Shown: positions 34,346-42,276 of the stretch, one piece after another
How the letters are laid out: the number at the start of each line of letters is the position of its first letter
How positions within the stretch are numbered: the stretch's first letter is position 1
NCBI GenBank assembly: GCA_050955105.1
Contig: JBPBQZ010000037.1
Location: forward strand, 1 to 42,276
Source: JBPBQZ01 sp050955105
GTDB lineage: Bacteria; Pseudomonadota; Gammaproteobacteria; Burkholderiales; Burkholderiaceae
Direction: 5' to 3'
Length of the DNA stretch: 42,276 bases
Program-made: the position numbers and the translations under genes
The notes under the pieces: model-generated
The model's database searches: none
What the model was told of the DNA's origin: nothing
Seen by the model: only the letters and a program-made list of their open reading frames with translations

Positions 34346-34413
34346 ATCATCTGGCGATCACGCATGACGCAGGGTCTGATCCACGCGCACGCGCGTGCCG
34401 ACGCGTTTGCGTT

Positions 34414-35370
34414 TCAGGCCGCCGCGCCCTCGGCACTGGCTCGATCGAGCTTGCCGATCTCGTCCGGCAGCAGCTTGAGCGCGGTGGCCTGCGCGATTTC
34501 GGACAGTTGCGCGAGCGAGGTGGCGCTGGCGATCGGCGCGGTGATGCTGGGCCGCGCGATCAGCCAAGCTAGTGCCACCACTGCCGGCGTACTGCCGTGC
34601 GCCTCGCTCACTTCATCGAGCGCTTTCAGGATGCGCAAGCCGCCGGGCGTCAGGTAGCGCTTCGCCGAGCCGCCACGCACGCTCTTTTCAAGATCCGCGT
34701 CACTGCGGTATTTGCCGGTCAGGAAGCCGCTTGCAAGCGAATAGTAAGGCACCACGCCCAGGCCCTCGGCCAGCGCTACCGGCTCGCTCGAGCCTTCGTA
34801 ATCAGCGCGTTCGGCGAGGTTGTAATGGGGCTGCAGCACTTCATAGCGCGGCAGGCCAAGTCGCTTGCTGACCTGCAGGGCTTCTTGCAGGCGCGGTGCC
34901 GTGTAGTTCGACGCACCGATGACGGTCACCTTGCCCAATTCGACCAGCCGCGCGAATGCAGTGAGCGTTTCTTCGAGCGGCACGTCGCTGTCGTCGCGGT
35001 GCGCGAAATAGACATCGATGCGATCGGTGCCCAGGCGCCGCAGCGAGTTTTCGACCGCGCGCGCGATGTTGGCCGCCGATAAACCGTTGAAGGTTTTCAT
35101 GTGACCGACCTTGGTGGCGATCACTACCTGATTGCGCCGGCCGCTGCGACGCAACCATTCGCCAATGATGGTTTCCGACTCGCCGCCCTGGTTGCCGGGC
35201 TTCCATTCAGAGTACATATCAGCGGTGTCGATGAAATTCAGGCCGGCGTCGACAAAGGCATCGAGTAGTGAGAACGAGGTCTCGCGGTCGATGGTCCAGC
35301 CAAAGACATTGCCGCCGAACACCAGCGGTGCGACCCGCAATGCGGATCGCCCCAGTTGTCGCATTTCCAT
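34414..35370 (-). CDS. aldo/keto reductase
   Basis: NADPH-dependent TIM-barrel oxidoreductase, 318 aa. The catalytic tetrad is visible: Asp48 and Tyr53 (FIDTADMYSEW), Lys87 (VIATKVG) and His124 (DVYFAHRDDSD). GASNYTAPRLQEAL and YSLASGFLTGKYR place it with the large group of bacterial AKRs related to YajO/Tas and the potassium-channel beta subunit. Substrate not predictable. It converges on nasS, with 68 nt and no clear terminator between them. Confidence 0.93.
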   Translation of the reverse strand: MEMRQLGRSALRVAPLVFGGNVFGWTIDRETSFSLLDAFVDAGLNFIDTADMYSEWKPGNQGGESETIIGEWLRRSGRRNQVVIATKVGHMKTFNGLSAANIARAVENSLRRLGTDRIDVYFAHRDDSDVPLEETLTAFARLVELGKVTVIGASNYTAPRLQEALQVSKRLGLPRYEVLQPHYNLAERADYEGSSEPVALAEGLGVVPYYSLASGFLTGKYRSDADLEKSVRGGSAKRYLTPGGLRILKALDEVSEAHGSTPAVVALAWLIARPSITAPIASATSLAQLSEIAQATALKLLPDEIGKLDRASAEGAAA

Positions 35371-35424
35371 AATCGTCCGTCTCCTGTGGATGGTTAATGA
35401 ATGTCGGCTGGCGCGGTGGCGCCG

Positions 35425-35652
35425 CTACGCGTTGCCAAGGTCGGCGAGCAAGCGATGCGCCAGCGCGTGCGCCTCGTCGAAAGCTTCCTGCTCGGTCGCG
35501 CACAGTGTCTCGACACGGTGCGTGGTGGCCGCTTGCGTGGCGCCGTCGCGCGTATCGCGCAAAGTCACCATGCCCTGGAATCTGCCATCGTCGAACGCTT
35601 CAGTCAGTACGGTGGCAGTGTAAGACCCTTTCCGATAAGTCGAGTCAAGCAT
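35425..35652 (-). CDS. uncharacterised 75-aa protein
   Basis: Small acidic protein, unrecognised. A clear AGGAG lies 7 nt before the ATG, which supports expression. Residues 1-35 look like a short beta-sheet (YRKGSYTATVLTEAFDDGRF, QGMVTLRDT) and the rest like a helix (EQEAFDEAHALAHRLLADLG). It precedes the aldo/keto reductase on the same strand by 54 nt and may share its transcript. The 163-nt gap on its other side separates it from a divergent PEBP gene; only a possible -10 (GATAAT, 35741-35746) was noticed there. Confidence 0.7.
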   Translation of the reverse strand: MLDSTYRKGSYTATVLTEAFDDGRFQGMVTLRDTRDGATQAATTHRVETLCATEQEAFDEAHALAHRLLADLGNA

Positions 35653-35815
35653 GGTGTTTCTCCTATCCCAATAATCTCACACGGAGCTTGCAATTCCGCA
35701 ATCTCCGGACCCGCGCTGCGCGAGGCGCGGCTTTTCGCGAGATAATGCGAGCCACACCGGGTAGTTGCTCGCGACGGTGTCGCATCTGCCAACTCGATTT
35801 GCAGGAGACAAGCGC

Positions 35816-36319
35816 ATGGCTGAATTTCGTATCTGGTCCGACGAGTTTGTCGAGAACGGCTTCTTGTCAAAACAGCATGAGTTCGACAACCAGGCTTTCG
35901 GCGTGCAAGGCGGCAATCGCTCGCCCGCGCTTTTTTGGGAAAACCCGCCGGCCGACACGGCCAGCTTCGCGGTGACCCTTTATGACCCGGACGCGCCCAC
36001 TGGCAGCGGCTTCTGGCATTGGGTGGTCGCCAACCTGGCCCCTGATGTGCGTACGCTGCCGGCGGGTGCTGGCGCGAGCAGTGGCAGCGGCCTGCCAGCC
36101 GGTGCAGTGCAGACCCTCAACGACTATGGCACAGCGGGATTCGGCGGCGCCGCACCGCCGCGCGGCGACCAGCCGCATCGATATATCTTCCGCGTGCACG
36201 CGTTAAGCAAGGCCATGCTGCCGATCGACGCCACCACCACCAATGCCGTGGCGCGCTTCATGATTCACCTGAACGAAATCGATTCGACTACGGTGACCGG
36301 CCTCTACGAACTGCGGTGA
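35816..36319 (+). CDS. YbhB/YbcL-family PEBP protein
   Basis: Phosphatidylethanolamine-binding-protein/RKIP-like protein, 167 aa, with no signal peptide. The start at 35816 is set by AGGAG. The ligand pocket is visible: GGNRSPALFWENPP, LYDPDAPTGSGFWHWVV (D-P-D-A-P and HW), and RYIFRVHAL. Bacterial members have no firm function. The stop overlaps the GTG start of the MFS gene (GTGA), so the two are co-translated. Confidence 0.92.
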   Translation: MAEFRIWSDEFVENGFLSKQHEFDNQAFGVQGGNRSPALFWENPPADTASFAVTLYDPDAPTGSGFWHWVVANLAPDVRTLPAGAGASSGSGLPAGAVQTLNDYGTAGFGGAAPPRGDQPHRYIFRVHALSKAMLPIDATTTNAVARFMIHLNEIDSTTVTGLYELR

Positions 36320-37731
36320 ACGCGCCCGCCGCTTCGCTGCCCGACGCGGCCGCGCTTGCCGCACGCGACGGACTGCCTTTCCCGCAACGTTACTGGGCCA
36401 TCCTCGCGATCGCCGTCGGCATCTCGCTGGCGGTACTCGACGGTGCGGTGGCCAATGTCGCCCTGCCGTCGATTGCGCGCATGCTGCATGCAAGCCCGGC
36501 GGCCTCGATCTGGATCGTCAACGCTTATCAACTGGCGGTGACGATCTCGCTGCTGCCGCTGGCGGCCGCCGGCGAATTGATCGGCTATCGGCGCATCTAC
36601 CTGGGCGGCCTGCTGTTGTTTACGCTGGCGTCGCTCGCCTGCGCCTGCGCCGATTCGCTCGGCACCTTAACGCTTGCGCGGGTCGCGCAGGGCTTCGGCG
36701 CGGCCGGCATCATGAGCGTGAATTCAGCCTTGCTGCGACAGATCTATCCCAAGCGCTCGTTGGGGCACGGCATCAGCATCAACGCCAGCGTCATCGCCAT
36801 CGCATCGGCCATCGCACCGACGGTCGCATCGGCAGTGCTGGCGGTCGCCAACTGGCCCTGGCTGTTCGCCATCAATGTGCCGATCGGCGTGGTGGCCTGC
36901 GGCATCGGCATGCGTGCACTGCCGCGCAATGCCTTGCGCAGCGGGCGCTTCGACTATCCGAGCGCGCTGCTGAACGCCGCCACCTTCGGCCTGCTGTTCA
37001 TCACGATCGATTCCTTCGGCCACAGCGCCCCCGGCCTGCTGGTTGGCGGAGGCGCCGTGGCAACCTTGTTGATCGGCATCGTCTTCGTACGGCGCCAACT
37101 CACGCAAGCCGTGCCCTTGCTGCCTATCGATCTGTTGAAAATTCCGGCGTTCGCCTTGGCTATCGCCGCGTCGGTGGTCACATTCATCGGACAGATGCTG
37201 GCCATCGTATCGCTGCCGTTCTTCTTGCAAAACACCCTGGGTCGCACCCAAGTGGAAACCGGCCTGCTGATGACGCCCTGGCCGGCCGGCGTCGCGCTGG
37301 TGGCGCCATTTGCCGGTTACCTGGTGAACCGCGTGCCGGCGGGCGCCCTCGGTGCGATGGGACTGGCGATGCTGTCTGCCGGCCTGGTATTGCTGGCAAC
37401 CGTGCCGCCGCACCCCGATGCGCTGGCTTTCATCTGGCGCATGGCCCTGTGCGGCATCGGCTACGGGCTATTCCAGACGCCCAACAACCGCACCATTCTC
37501 ACTTCAGCGCCGCTGCAACGCTCGGGCGGCGCCAGCGGCATGCTGGGCACGGCACGCCTGTCGGGGCAAACCATGGGTGCCACGCTGGTGGCACTGTTCT
37601 TTGGCCGCTGGCTGACGCATGGCGTGTTGTTGTCGCTATATACCGCAGCATGCTGCACGGCGATCGCCGCCGTCCTGTGTGTGATCCGCGTGTCGGCCAC
37701 GCCGCGCCGCACTTTGCAGGAAAAGTTGTAA
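36316..37731 (+). CDS. MFS exporter, DHA2-like (14-helix type)
   Basis: Proton-coupled drug/metabolite exporter in the inner membrane, 471 aa. The start is GTG at 36316, overlapping the PEBP stop. Motifs: LDGAVANVALPSIARML (motif D1-like, helix 1), GYRRIYLGGLLLF (motif A), RVAQGFGAAGIMSVNSALLR (motif B), and NWPWLFAINVPIG (typical of the DHA2 family). About 13-14 hydrophobic segments can be counted. Substrate unknown. No T-rich terminator follows; the hairpin at 37772-37794 is the first stem downstream. Confidence 0.92.
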   Translation: MNAPAASLPDAAALAARDGLPFPQRYWAILAIAVGISLAVLDGAVANVALPSIARMLHASPAASIWIVNAYQLAVTISLLPLAAAGELIGYRRIYLGGLLLFTLASLACACADSLGTLTLARVAQGFGAAGIMSVNSALLRQIYPKRSLGHGISINASVIAIASAIAPTVASAVLAVANWPWLFAINVPIGVVACGIGMRALPRNALRSGRFDYPSALLNAATFGLLFITIDSFGHSAPGLLVGGGAVATLLIGIVFVRRQLTQAVPLLPIDLLKIPAFALAIAASVVTFIGQMLAIVSLPFFLQNTLGRTQVETGLLMTPWPAGVALVAPFAGYLVNRVPAGALGAMGLAMLSAGLVLLATVPPHPDALAFIWRMALCGIGYGLFQTPNNRTILTSAPLQRSGGASGMLGTARLSGQTMGATLVALFFGRWLTHGVLLSLYTAACCTAIAAVLCVIRVSATPRRTLQEKL

Positions 37732-37771
37732 AAAGCGTCGGTTCTTCGCGACGTTTCGTAAAGTCTTCAGA

Positions 37772-37794
37772 GCCGCTGTACAAGTTACAGCGGC
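37772..37794. promoter_or_regulatory. 9-bp palindrome, possible enhancer site for the sigma-54 promoter
   Basis: GCCGCTGTA (37772-37780), 5-nt spacer, TACAGCGGC (37786-37794): an exact inverted repeat. It lies about 85 bp before the start expected from the sigma-54 promoter at 37842, where an enhancer-binding protein would sit. As there is no T-run, it is less likely to be the terminator of the MFS gene, but that remains possible. Confidence 0.5.
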
Positions 37795-37841
37795 GCCTGT
37801 CCGAGCGACTCCCAGCGCCCGTTTTTACTCGATTCCCGGCA

Positions 37842-37857
37842 TGGCACGGCAGTTGCG
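37842..37857 (+). promoter_or_regulatory. sigma-54 (RpoN) promoter
   Basis: TGGCACG-GCAG-TTGCG matches the -24/-12 consensus (TGGCACG-N4-TTGCW) at every key base, including the GG and GC dinucleotides 10 bp apart. It points to the PfpI gene, whose ATG lies about 80 nt downstream. Confidence 0.82.
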
Positions 37858-37935
37858 TTATAGCTCGCGTATGCCGCAGCGTTGCGGCGCTACTCACCCG
37901 GCTGCGCTCAGGCGCGGTTGTCAGGAGCGAAGCAC

Positions 37936-38484
37936 ATGACTACGCAAAATCTCGTAGGAAAGAAAGTCGCCATTCTGGCGACCGACGGTTTTGAGCAAGC
38001 GGAACTCGTATCACCGAAAGAGGCGCTGGAAGCCGCTGGCGCCATCGTAGAAGTGGTGTCGGACAAGACCGATACGATTCAGGGCTTTAAACATCTCGAA
38101 AAAGCCGACGCGATTCGCGTCGACAAGACGTTTGATCAGGCACTGGCGGGCGATTACGACGCGGTGGTATTGCCAGGCGGCGTGGTGAATGGCGACGCCA
38201 TGCGCTTGCTGCCCAAGGCACAGCGCTTCATCAAACAGACGGACGACGAACATAAGCCGATCGCCGTCATCTGCCACGGCACTTGGCTGCCGATTTCAGC
38301 CGGCATCGTCAAAGGCCGCACGCTGACGAGCTGGCCCAGCTTGCAGGACGATCTACGCAACGCGGGTGCCAGGTGGCTGGATCAGGAAGTCGTGCATGAC
38401 GGCAATTTCATTAGCAGCCGCAAGCCCGATGACCTGCCAGCCTTCAACCGCACGCTGATCGAAGTACTGGCACATGCCGCCTGA
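37936..38484 (+). CDS. PfpI/DJ-1-family type 1 glutamine amidotransferase-like protein
   Basis: Cytoplasmic 182-aa protein of the PfpI/YhbO/DJ-1 family, associated with stress survival and with protease- or deglycase-like activity. The start at 37936 follows CAGGAG. Glu20 (DGFEQAE), the nucleophile elbow VICHGTWLP with Cys113-His114, and SRKPDDLPAF near the C-terminus are all present. It is the first gene behind the sigma-54 promoter, which suggests induction by a specific stress signal through an enhancer-binding protein. Confidence 0.93.
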   Translation: MTTQNLVGKKVAILATDGFEQAELVSPKEALEAAGAIVEVVSDKTDTIQGFKHLEKADAIRVDKTFDQALAGDYDAVVLPGGVVNGDAMRLLPKAQRFIKQTDDEHKPIAVICHGTWLPISAGIVKGRTLTSWPSLQDDLRNAGARWLDQEVVHDGNFISSRKPDDLPAFNRTLIEVLAHAA

Positions 38485-38578
38485 ACCACTGCAACAGGAC
38501 TAAGCGGCCTTTGCTGTGGGGCGGTCCGATGCACGTCTCCACGGCGCACCATCTCAAAAATTTAACGAGGAGTTGGCC

Positions 38579-38740
38579 ATGAGTATCTTCACCTACCGGA
38601 GACATCTGCGTTTCATGTCCCCGTCACAGCGCAAGGTCTGGTGGGAACAGCGCATGCGCCTGACGCCGCGCGTAGCCATCGGTCGGTCGTACGTGCCGCG
38701 TAATGTGTCAGGGCAATTCGCCTACGTCAAAGTGAGCTAA
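38579..38740 (+). CDS. uncharacterised basic 53-aa protein
   Basis: Tiny, strongly basic protein (many Arg, two Trp) with no recognised family. The start at 38579 is backed by GAGGAG 7 nt upstream; an open frame to 38516 has no such support. It lies 94 nt after the PfpI gene and 5 nt before the DUF1488 gene, so it is probably part of the same stress cassette. The charge pattern (YRRHLRF, SQRKVWWEQRMRL) would suit nucleic-acid or membrane contact, but that is only a guess. Confidence 0.68.
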   Translation: MSIFTYRRHLRFMSPSQRKVWWEQRMRLTPRVAIGRSYVPRNVSGQFAYVKVS

Positions 38741-38745
38741 GCGAG

Positions 38746-39042
38746 ATGACCCAGCCTAGCCAGGTGCGTTTCCCGAGCGAGCCGGCGCGTTTCGACGGCG
38801 CGCGCATGGCGGTATGTTTCATGGCCGCGGTGGATGACCGTCGCGTTGAGTGCGCGGTCACGGCGGAAGCGCTGGAAGATCATTTCGGCGCCAGTTCAGC
38901 ACTTGAGTCGGAGCTGCTCGAAGCTTTCGAAACTGGCAGAGGGCGCATTCAAAATGCCTGTCGCGAAGCGCTGCTACGCGATAGCGACACGCCACCGTTG
39001 CTGCGCAGCGGACTGTTTCGTGTGGAAGAAGGCGAGTTCTGA
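38746..39042 (+). CDS. DUF1488-family protein
   Basis: A 98-aa protein whose segment MAVCFMAAVDDRRVECAVTA, then EALEDHFG, matches the DUF1488 pattern (E. coli YrdB-like: V-C-F-x-A-x-V-x-G-x-x-x-x-C-x-I-S-x-E-A-L). Function unknown. It sits between two other small genes with 5-nt and 13-nt gaps, indicating one transcript. Confidence 0.8.
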   Translation: MTQPSQVRFPSEPARFDGARMAVCFMAAVDDRRVECAVTAEALEDHFGASSALESELLEAFETGRGRIQNACREALLRDSDTPPLLRSGLFRVEEGEF

Positions 39043-39055
39043 TAAGGGGATTGCC

Positions 39056-39673
39056 ATGTCGTTGATTATTGCGGGACGTTTTAACACCTTTGCAGATGCC
39101 GAAGCAGCAGCGAATACGCTATTTGGCAAAGGTTTCCTCGAAGAAGATGTGACCTTGTTCTTCGTCAATCCGCGCGGCCAGCATCATCGCTTTCCGATCG
39201 GCGGCGACGTTAATGCGGATGCGGGCTCGGCCAATGCATCGAAGGGTGCCGGCGCAGGCGTGGCGATCGGCGCAGTGATTGGCGCGATCGTCGGCGTATT
39301 GATCGTCTCGTTCTTCCACACGTTTCTGGCGGTGACGATTCTCGCGGCGGGTGTCGGCGCCTACGTAGGCTCGCTGGCCGGCGCAATGAAGCGCACTCGG
39401 CAGTCTGGGCCGCCGCAAACCACGCGCGCACGCGATGACACCGGCACCAAGGAAATTCGCGAGACCGGTGTGCTGCTGGCGATTCACGTGAATGAAGAGA
39501 ACAAGGCAATAGCCGCCGACGTATTGCGCGAAGCGGGTGCGCATGATGTCGAGCGCGCGAGCGGCCGCTGGGCGCAAGGCAAGTGGACCGACTTCGACCC
39601 GTTGGAGCCGCCGCACTTGGCCGGCGATATCGGACGTGAACGTCAAGAGCATCCGGCCAGCGCCGCGATTTAA
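39056..39673 (+). CDS. glycine-zipper membrane protein
   Basis: A 205-aa protein starting at 39056 behind AAGGGGA. The N-terminus (FNTFADAEAAANTLFGKGFL, then EEDVTLFFV) is a small alpha/beta module of the kind that reads like an SPOR/ferredoxin-like fold in stress proteins. Two closely spaced helices rich in Gly/Ala follow (about 60-115: GAGAGVAIGAVIGAIVGVLI and ILAAGVGAYVGSLAGAM), i.e. glycine zippers, which suggests membrane association or oligomers. The C-terminal part repeats the alpha/beta style (GVLLAIHVNEENKAIAADVL, then REAGAHDVERASGRW). Last gene of the cassette; a terminator follows. Confidence 0.8.
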   Translation: MSLIIAGRFNTFADAEAAANTLFGKGFLEEDVTLFFVNPRGQHHRFPIGGDVNADAGSANASKGAGAGVAIGAVIGAIVGVLIVSFFHTFLAVTILAAGVGAYVGSLAGAMKRTRQSGPPQTTRARDDTGTKEIRETGVLLAIHVNEENKAIAADVLREAGAHDVERASGRWAQGKWTDFDPLEPPHLAGDIGRERQEHPASAAI

Positions 39674-39720
39674 TGGCGCACCAGGCAGCGCGCCGATAGC
39701 CAGGCGCCGTGCCAACGACC

Positions 39721-39754
39721 GCCGCTGCGGCGCCCGACGGGCCGCAGCGGTTTT
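39721..39754 (+). terminator. rho-independent terminator of the stress cassette
   Basis: CCGCTGCGGC (39722-39731) pairs with GCCGCAGCGG (39741-39750), followed by TTTTCATTT. It lies 48 nt after the last plus-strand gene. Confidence 0.85.
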
Positions 39755-39797
39755 CATTTGATCCGCGCTTCTATCTCTTCAATGCGGCGCCATCCCG

Positions 39798-42014
39798 CTA
39801 AGCGCGTAACAGCTTGTCGGGCGTGATCGGCAGATCCCGCACGCGTACGCCGGTTGCGTGATAGACCGCGTTGGCAATCGCCGCCACCACACCGGTAATG
39901 CCGATCTCACCGATGCCTTTAGCGCCGAGGCTGTTAATGAACGGATCGTCTTCTTCGACTACTGCTACGTCGATCTCTTGCACATCCGCGTTCACCGGCA
40001 CGTGGTAGTCGGCGAGATTGCCGTTGACGAAACGCCCCGAGCGCGGATCAGCTTCTGTCACTTCGAGCAGTGCCGCGCCAATGCCCCACACCACGCCGCC
40101 CATCAACTGGCTGTGACCGGTCTTGGCGTTCAACAAGCGGCCGATGCCATAGCGGGCCACGACCCGACGCACCCGCACGATGCCCAGGTCTTCGTCGACG
40201 CCGACTTCGGCGAAGACGGCGCCGAAGGAATGAAAGGCGTGCGTCTTGCGTTCATCGCCCGGTTGCACATGCACGGTAGCTTCCAGCGGACGCCCCCCGG
40301 CACGCGCCAGGATGGCCGACGCCGACTCGCGCCTTTGCGTATCGCCCAGCACGCTTAGCCAGCCGTTCTCGACCACGATCTGTTCGCGCGGCGCGCCTGC
40401 CAACGGCGAGGCGCTATCGCCCACTGCGGTATCGATCAGCTTGGCGCGCACCGCCTCGCAGGCCGCTTGCACCGCAGGCGACACGCTGGCTACCGACTGC
40501 GATCCACCTGATACCGGCGCACGCGGCAAAGTTGTGTCGCCCAATGCAAAATGCACGCGCTCCACCGGATAGCCCAGTGCGTCGGCCGCCACCTGCGTCA
40601 TGACCGTGTAGGTGCCGGTGCCCAGATCCTGGGTACCGGATGCGACCTGCGCGCTGCCGTCCGGCAGCAGGCGCGCCAGCGCGGAGGCAGCACTGCGTTG
40701 CGCCGGATAGGTGGCGGTCGCCATGCCCATGCCGATCAGGGTATGGCCATCGCGCATGGAGCGCGGCGGCGCTTGGCGACGTGACCAACCGAAGCGCTCG
40801 GCGCCCTGCTCGTAGCACTGCTTCAACGATTTGCTGGAGAAGGGTTTGCCATCCTCGGGATTATTCTGCGCGTAGTTGCGCAACCGCAGATCGATCGGAT
40901 CGACGCCTAGTTGTGTCGCCAGCTCGTCCAGTGTCGACTCCAGCGCGAAACTGCCGGTCGTTTCGCCGGGTGCGCGCATAAAGGTCGGCGTGCCGAGATT
41001 CAAGCGCACCAGCCGATGCGAGGTCGATTGATTGGGCACCGCGTAGAGCATGCGCGACAGCACCGCCGAGGTCTCGCTCCAGTCCTCCAGCGTCGAGGTG
41101 TTCGACCAGACGTCGTGCGTCATCGAAGTCAGCCGCCCGTCTTGATGCGCGGCGAGCTGCAAGTGCTGTTCGGTATGTGGGCGTGACCCCACCGGCCCGA
41201 ACATCTGCTGCCGGTCGAGTACCAGTTTCACCGGACGACCGGCTTGGCGCGCGGCCATGGCGGCCAGCACCACGTGCGACCAGGTCGAGCCCTTGCAGCC
41301 GAAACCGCCGCCGACGTATGGACAGATCACGCGCACATTGTCGGGCGAGATGCCCAGCGATTTCGAGACGGTCTCACGTACGCCACTTACGTATTGCGTG
41401 GAATCATATAGCGTCAGATGATCGCCATCCCATGCGGCCAGCGTGGCATGCGGCTCCATCGGATTGTGATGTTCGATGGGCGTGGTGTAGCGCACGTCGA
41501 CATGCACGGCACCGGCTGCAGCACCAGCGGCCACATCGCCGCGCAAACTGTCACCCGGCCCACCGGGGCCACCCTTCGACGGCACCGCGCCAGCCTTGCC
41601 ACCTTCGAAATCAAGTGACGCGGTATTTTCGCGATAACGCACCTTCACTGCGTGCGCAGCGTCCACTGCGCGCTCGAAAGTGTCGGCCACTACCACCGCG
41701 ACCGGCTCATTTTGATATTGCACGCGATCGTCCTGCAGCAGCGATAAGACGCGGCCGGCCGGCGGCGAGTTGGCACCGGCATGGCCACCCTGCGGCAGGC
41801 GCAGCGCGTTGCGCCAGGTCATGACCGTGATCACGCCGGTCATACCTTCGGCGGCCTGCGTGTCGATCGCCGCGATACGGCCACTGGCGATGGTGCTGGT
41901 CACCAGCACCGCGTGCGCAACATCCGGACGCGCGAATTCAGCGGCATAACGCGCGCCGCCGGTTACTTTCAACAGGCCGTCGGTACGCGACAGCGGAGCA
42001 CCGACGATAGTCAT
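39798..42014 (-). CDS. xanthine dehydrogenase-family molybdopterin-binding subunit (PaoC-like)
   Basis: Large molybdenum-cofactor subunit, 738 aa, close in layout to E. coli PaoC, the aldehyde oxidoreductase catalytic subunit. It begins GAPLSRTDGLLKVTGGARYA, then has PYVGGGFGCKGSTWSHVVLA, FMRAPGETTGSFALESTLDE, and MTQVAADALGYPVERVHFAL. Near the end, GAKGIGEIGITGVVAAIANA holds the catalytic Glu (GxGExG). These enzymes oxidise aldehydes or N-heterocycles; aldehyde use is inferred from PaoC likeness. The start overlaps the FAD subunit stop by 4 nt (ATGA). Unlike PaoA, no iron-sulfur subunit is visible here; it would lie beyond the right edge. Confidence 0.92.
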   Translation of the reverse strand: MTIVGAPLSRTDGLLKVTGGARYAAEFARPDVAHAVLVTSTIASGRIAAIDTQAAEGMTGVITVMTWRNALRLPQGGHAGANSPPAGRVLSLLQDDRVQYQNEPVAVVVADTFERAVDAAHAVKVRYRENTASLDFEGGKAGAVPSKGGPGGPGDSLRGDVAAGAAAGAVHVDVRYTTPIEHHNPMEPHATLAAWDGDHLTLYDSTQYVSGVRETVSKSLGISPDNVRVICPYVGGGFGCKGSTWSHVVLAAMAARQAGRPVKLVLDRQQMFGPVGSRPHTEQHLQLAAHQDGRLTSMTHDVWSNTSTLEDWSETSAVLSRMLYAVPNQSTSHRLVRLNLGTPTFMRAPGETTGSFALESTLDELATQLGVDPIDLRLRNYAQNNPEDGKPFSSKSLKQCYEQGAERFGWSRRQAPPRSMRDGHTLIGMGMATATYPAQRSAASALARLLPDGSAQVASGTQDLGTGTYTVMTQVAADALGYPVERVHFALGDTTLPRAPVSGGSQSVASVSPAVQAACEAVRAKLIDTAVGDSASPLAGAPREQIVVENGWLSVLGDTQRRESASAILARAGGRPLEATVHVQPGDERKTHAFHSFGAVFAEVGVDEDLGIVRVRRVVARYGIGRLLNAKTGHSQLMGGVVWGIGAALLEVTEADPRSGRFVNGNLADYHVPVNADVQEIDVAVVEEDDPFINSLGAKGIGEIGITGVVAAIANAVYHATGVRVRDLPITPDKLLRA

Positions 42015-42276
42015 GCCACACCTCCCTGCGTTGTCTGCTGCGAAGGCCGCTCGATACCCGCGGCCACGCGGATGGCACGCACCACCGCGCGCTGTCCCAT
42101 CGGAATCTTGAAGGCGTTGCCGCGATGGGGCTGCGCGCCTTGCAAGGCGGCGGCGCCGACCTGCGCGAGCCAGGGGCCAGATAGCTCTTGCACCGAGCGG
42201 CCCACGAGCAGCGTTTCAGCGGCATTCGCGCGCCACGGTTTCTGTGCCACGCCACCGAGGGCGATGCGCGCGCTTT
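42011..42276 (-). CDS. FAD-binding subunit of molybdenum hydroxylase (PaoB-like), partial
   Basis: Only the C-terminal 87 residues are inside the window; the gene continues past the right edge. ARIALGGVAQKPWRANAAET is the signature of the CO-dehydrogenase flavoprotein C-terminal domain. It precedes and overlaps the molybdopterin-subunit gene by 4 nt, the same B-then-C order as paoABC. Confidence 0.88.
   Translation of the reverse strand, partial: SARIALGGVAQKPWRANAAETLLVGRSVQELSGPWLAQVGAAALQGAQPHRGNAFKIPMGQRAVVRAIRVAAGIERPSQQTTQGGVA

Overview
The window is high-GC chromosomal DNA of a betaproteobacterium, most likely in the Burkholderiaceae (Burkholderia sensu lato). The pointers are the order ybgC-tolQ-tolR-tolA-tolB-pal-cpoB-tRNA-Lys next to a divergent glyA-nrdR pair, a fused LivM-LivG transporter protein, and the overall codon and GC character. 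No rRNA, phage, insertion sequence or CRISPR array was seen. The genus is inference only.

Layout. 1-3740 (+): end of a surface-polysaccharide locus, somewhat AT-richer, with a CBS-domain sugar nucleotidyltransferase, a Wzx-like flippase and a GT2 glycosyltransferase. 3813-9441 (-): tRNA-Lys(UUU) and the complete Tol-Pal envelope operon. 9442-11575 (+): a ZTP (pfl) riboswitch, glyA and nrdR, closed by a bidirectional terminator. 11560-12596 (-): two uncharacterised genes, one small and one membrane. 12856-14946 (+): a FadH-type 2,4-dienoyl-CoA reductase. 14956-20620 (-): a LIV-type ABC importer operon (binding protein, LivH, fused LivM-LivG, LivF) ending in an SMP-30-type lactonase. 20851-22175 (+): cbpA-cbpM co-chaperone pair, then a remnant of a cytochrome c peroxidase gene and a convergent nucleoside 2-deoxyribosyltransferase.

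23044-32362 (+) is the standout region: two tandem paralogous genes encoding proteins of 1538 and 1533 residues. Both have long bodies I cannot assign to a known family, and each ends in what looks like a deaminase-superfamily toxin domain (D-S-E plus C-H-S-C zinc/catalytic motifs, closest in my memory to the BURPS668_1122 / Toxin-deaminase family). There is no immunity-like gene, secretion component, Rhs core, VgrG or PAAR nearby. Each gene is preceded by a strong leader hairpin. I read them as candidate host-directed effectors or a new class of polymorphic toxin.

32416-34345 (+): NasT-like ANTAR antiterminator and NasS-like nitrate sensor without nitrate-assimilation genes. 34414-37731: aldo/keto reductase, a small protein, a PEBP-family protein and a DHA2-type MFS exporter. 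37772-39754 (+): a stress-type cassette (PfpI/DJ-1 protein, a 53-aa protein, a DUF1488 protein and a glycine-zipper membrane protein) behind a near-perfect sigma-54 promoter with an upstream palindrome. 39798-42276 (-): molybdopterin subunit and the 3' part of the FAD subunit of a PaoABC-like aldehyde oxidoreductase, running off the right edge.

All family calls come from reading motifs by eye. No database search was possible.
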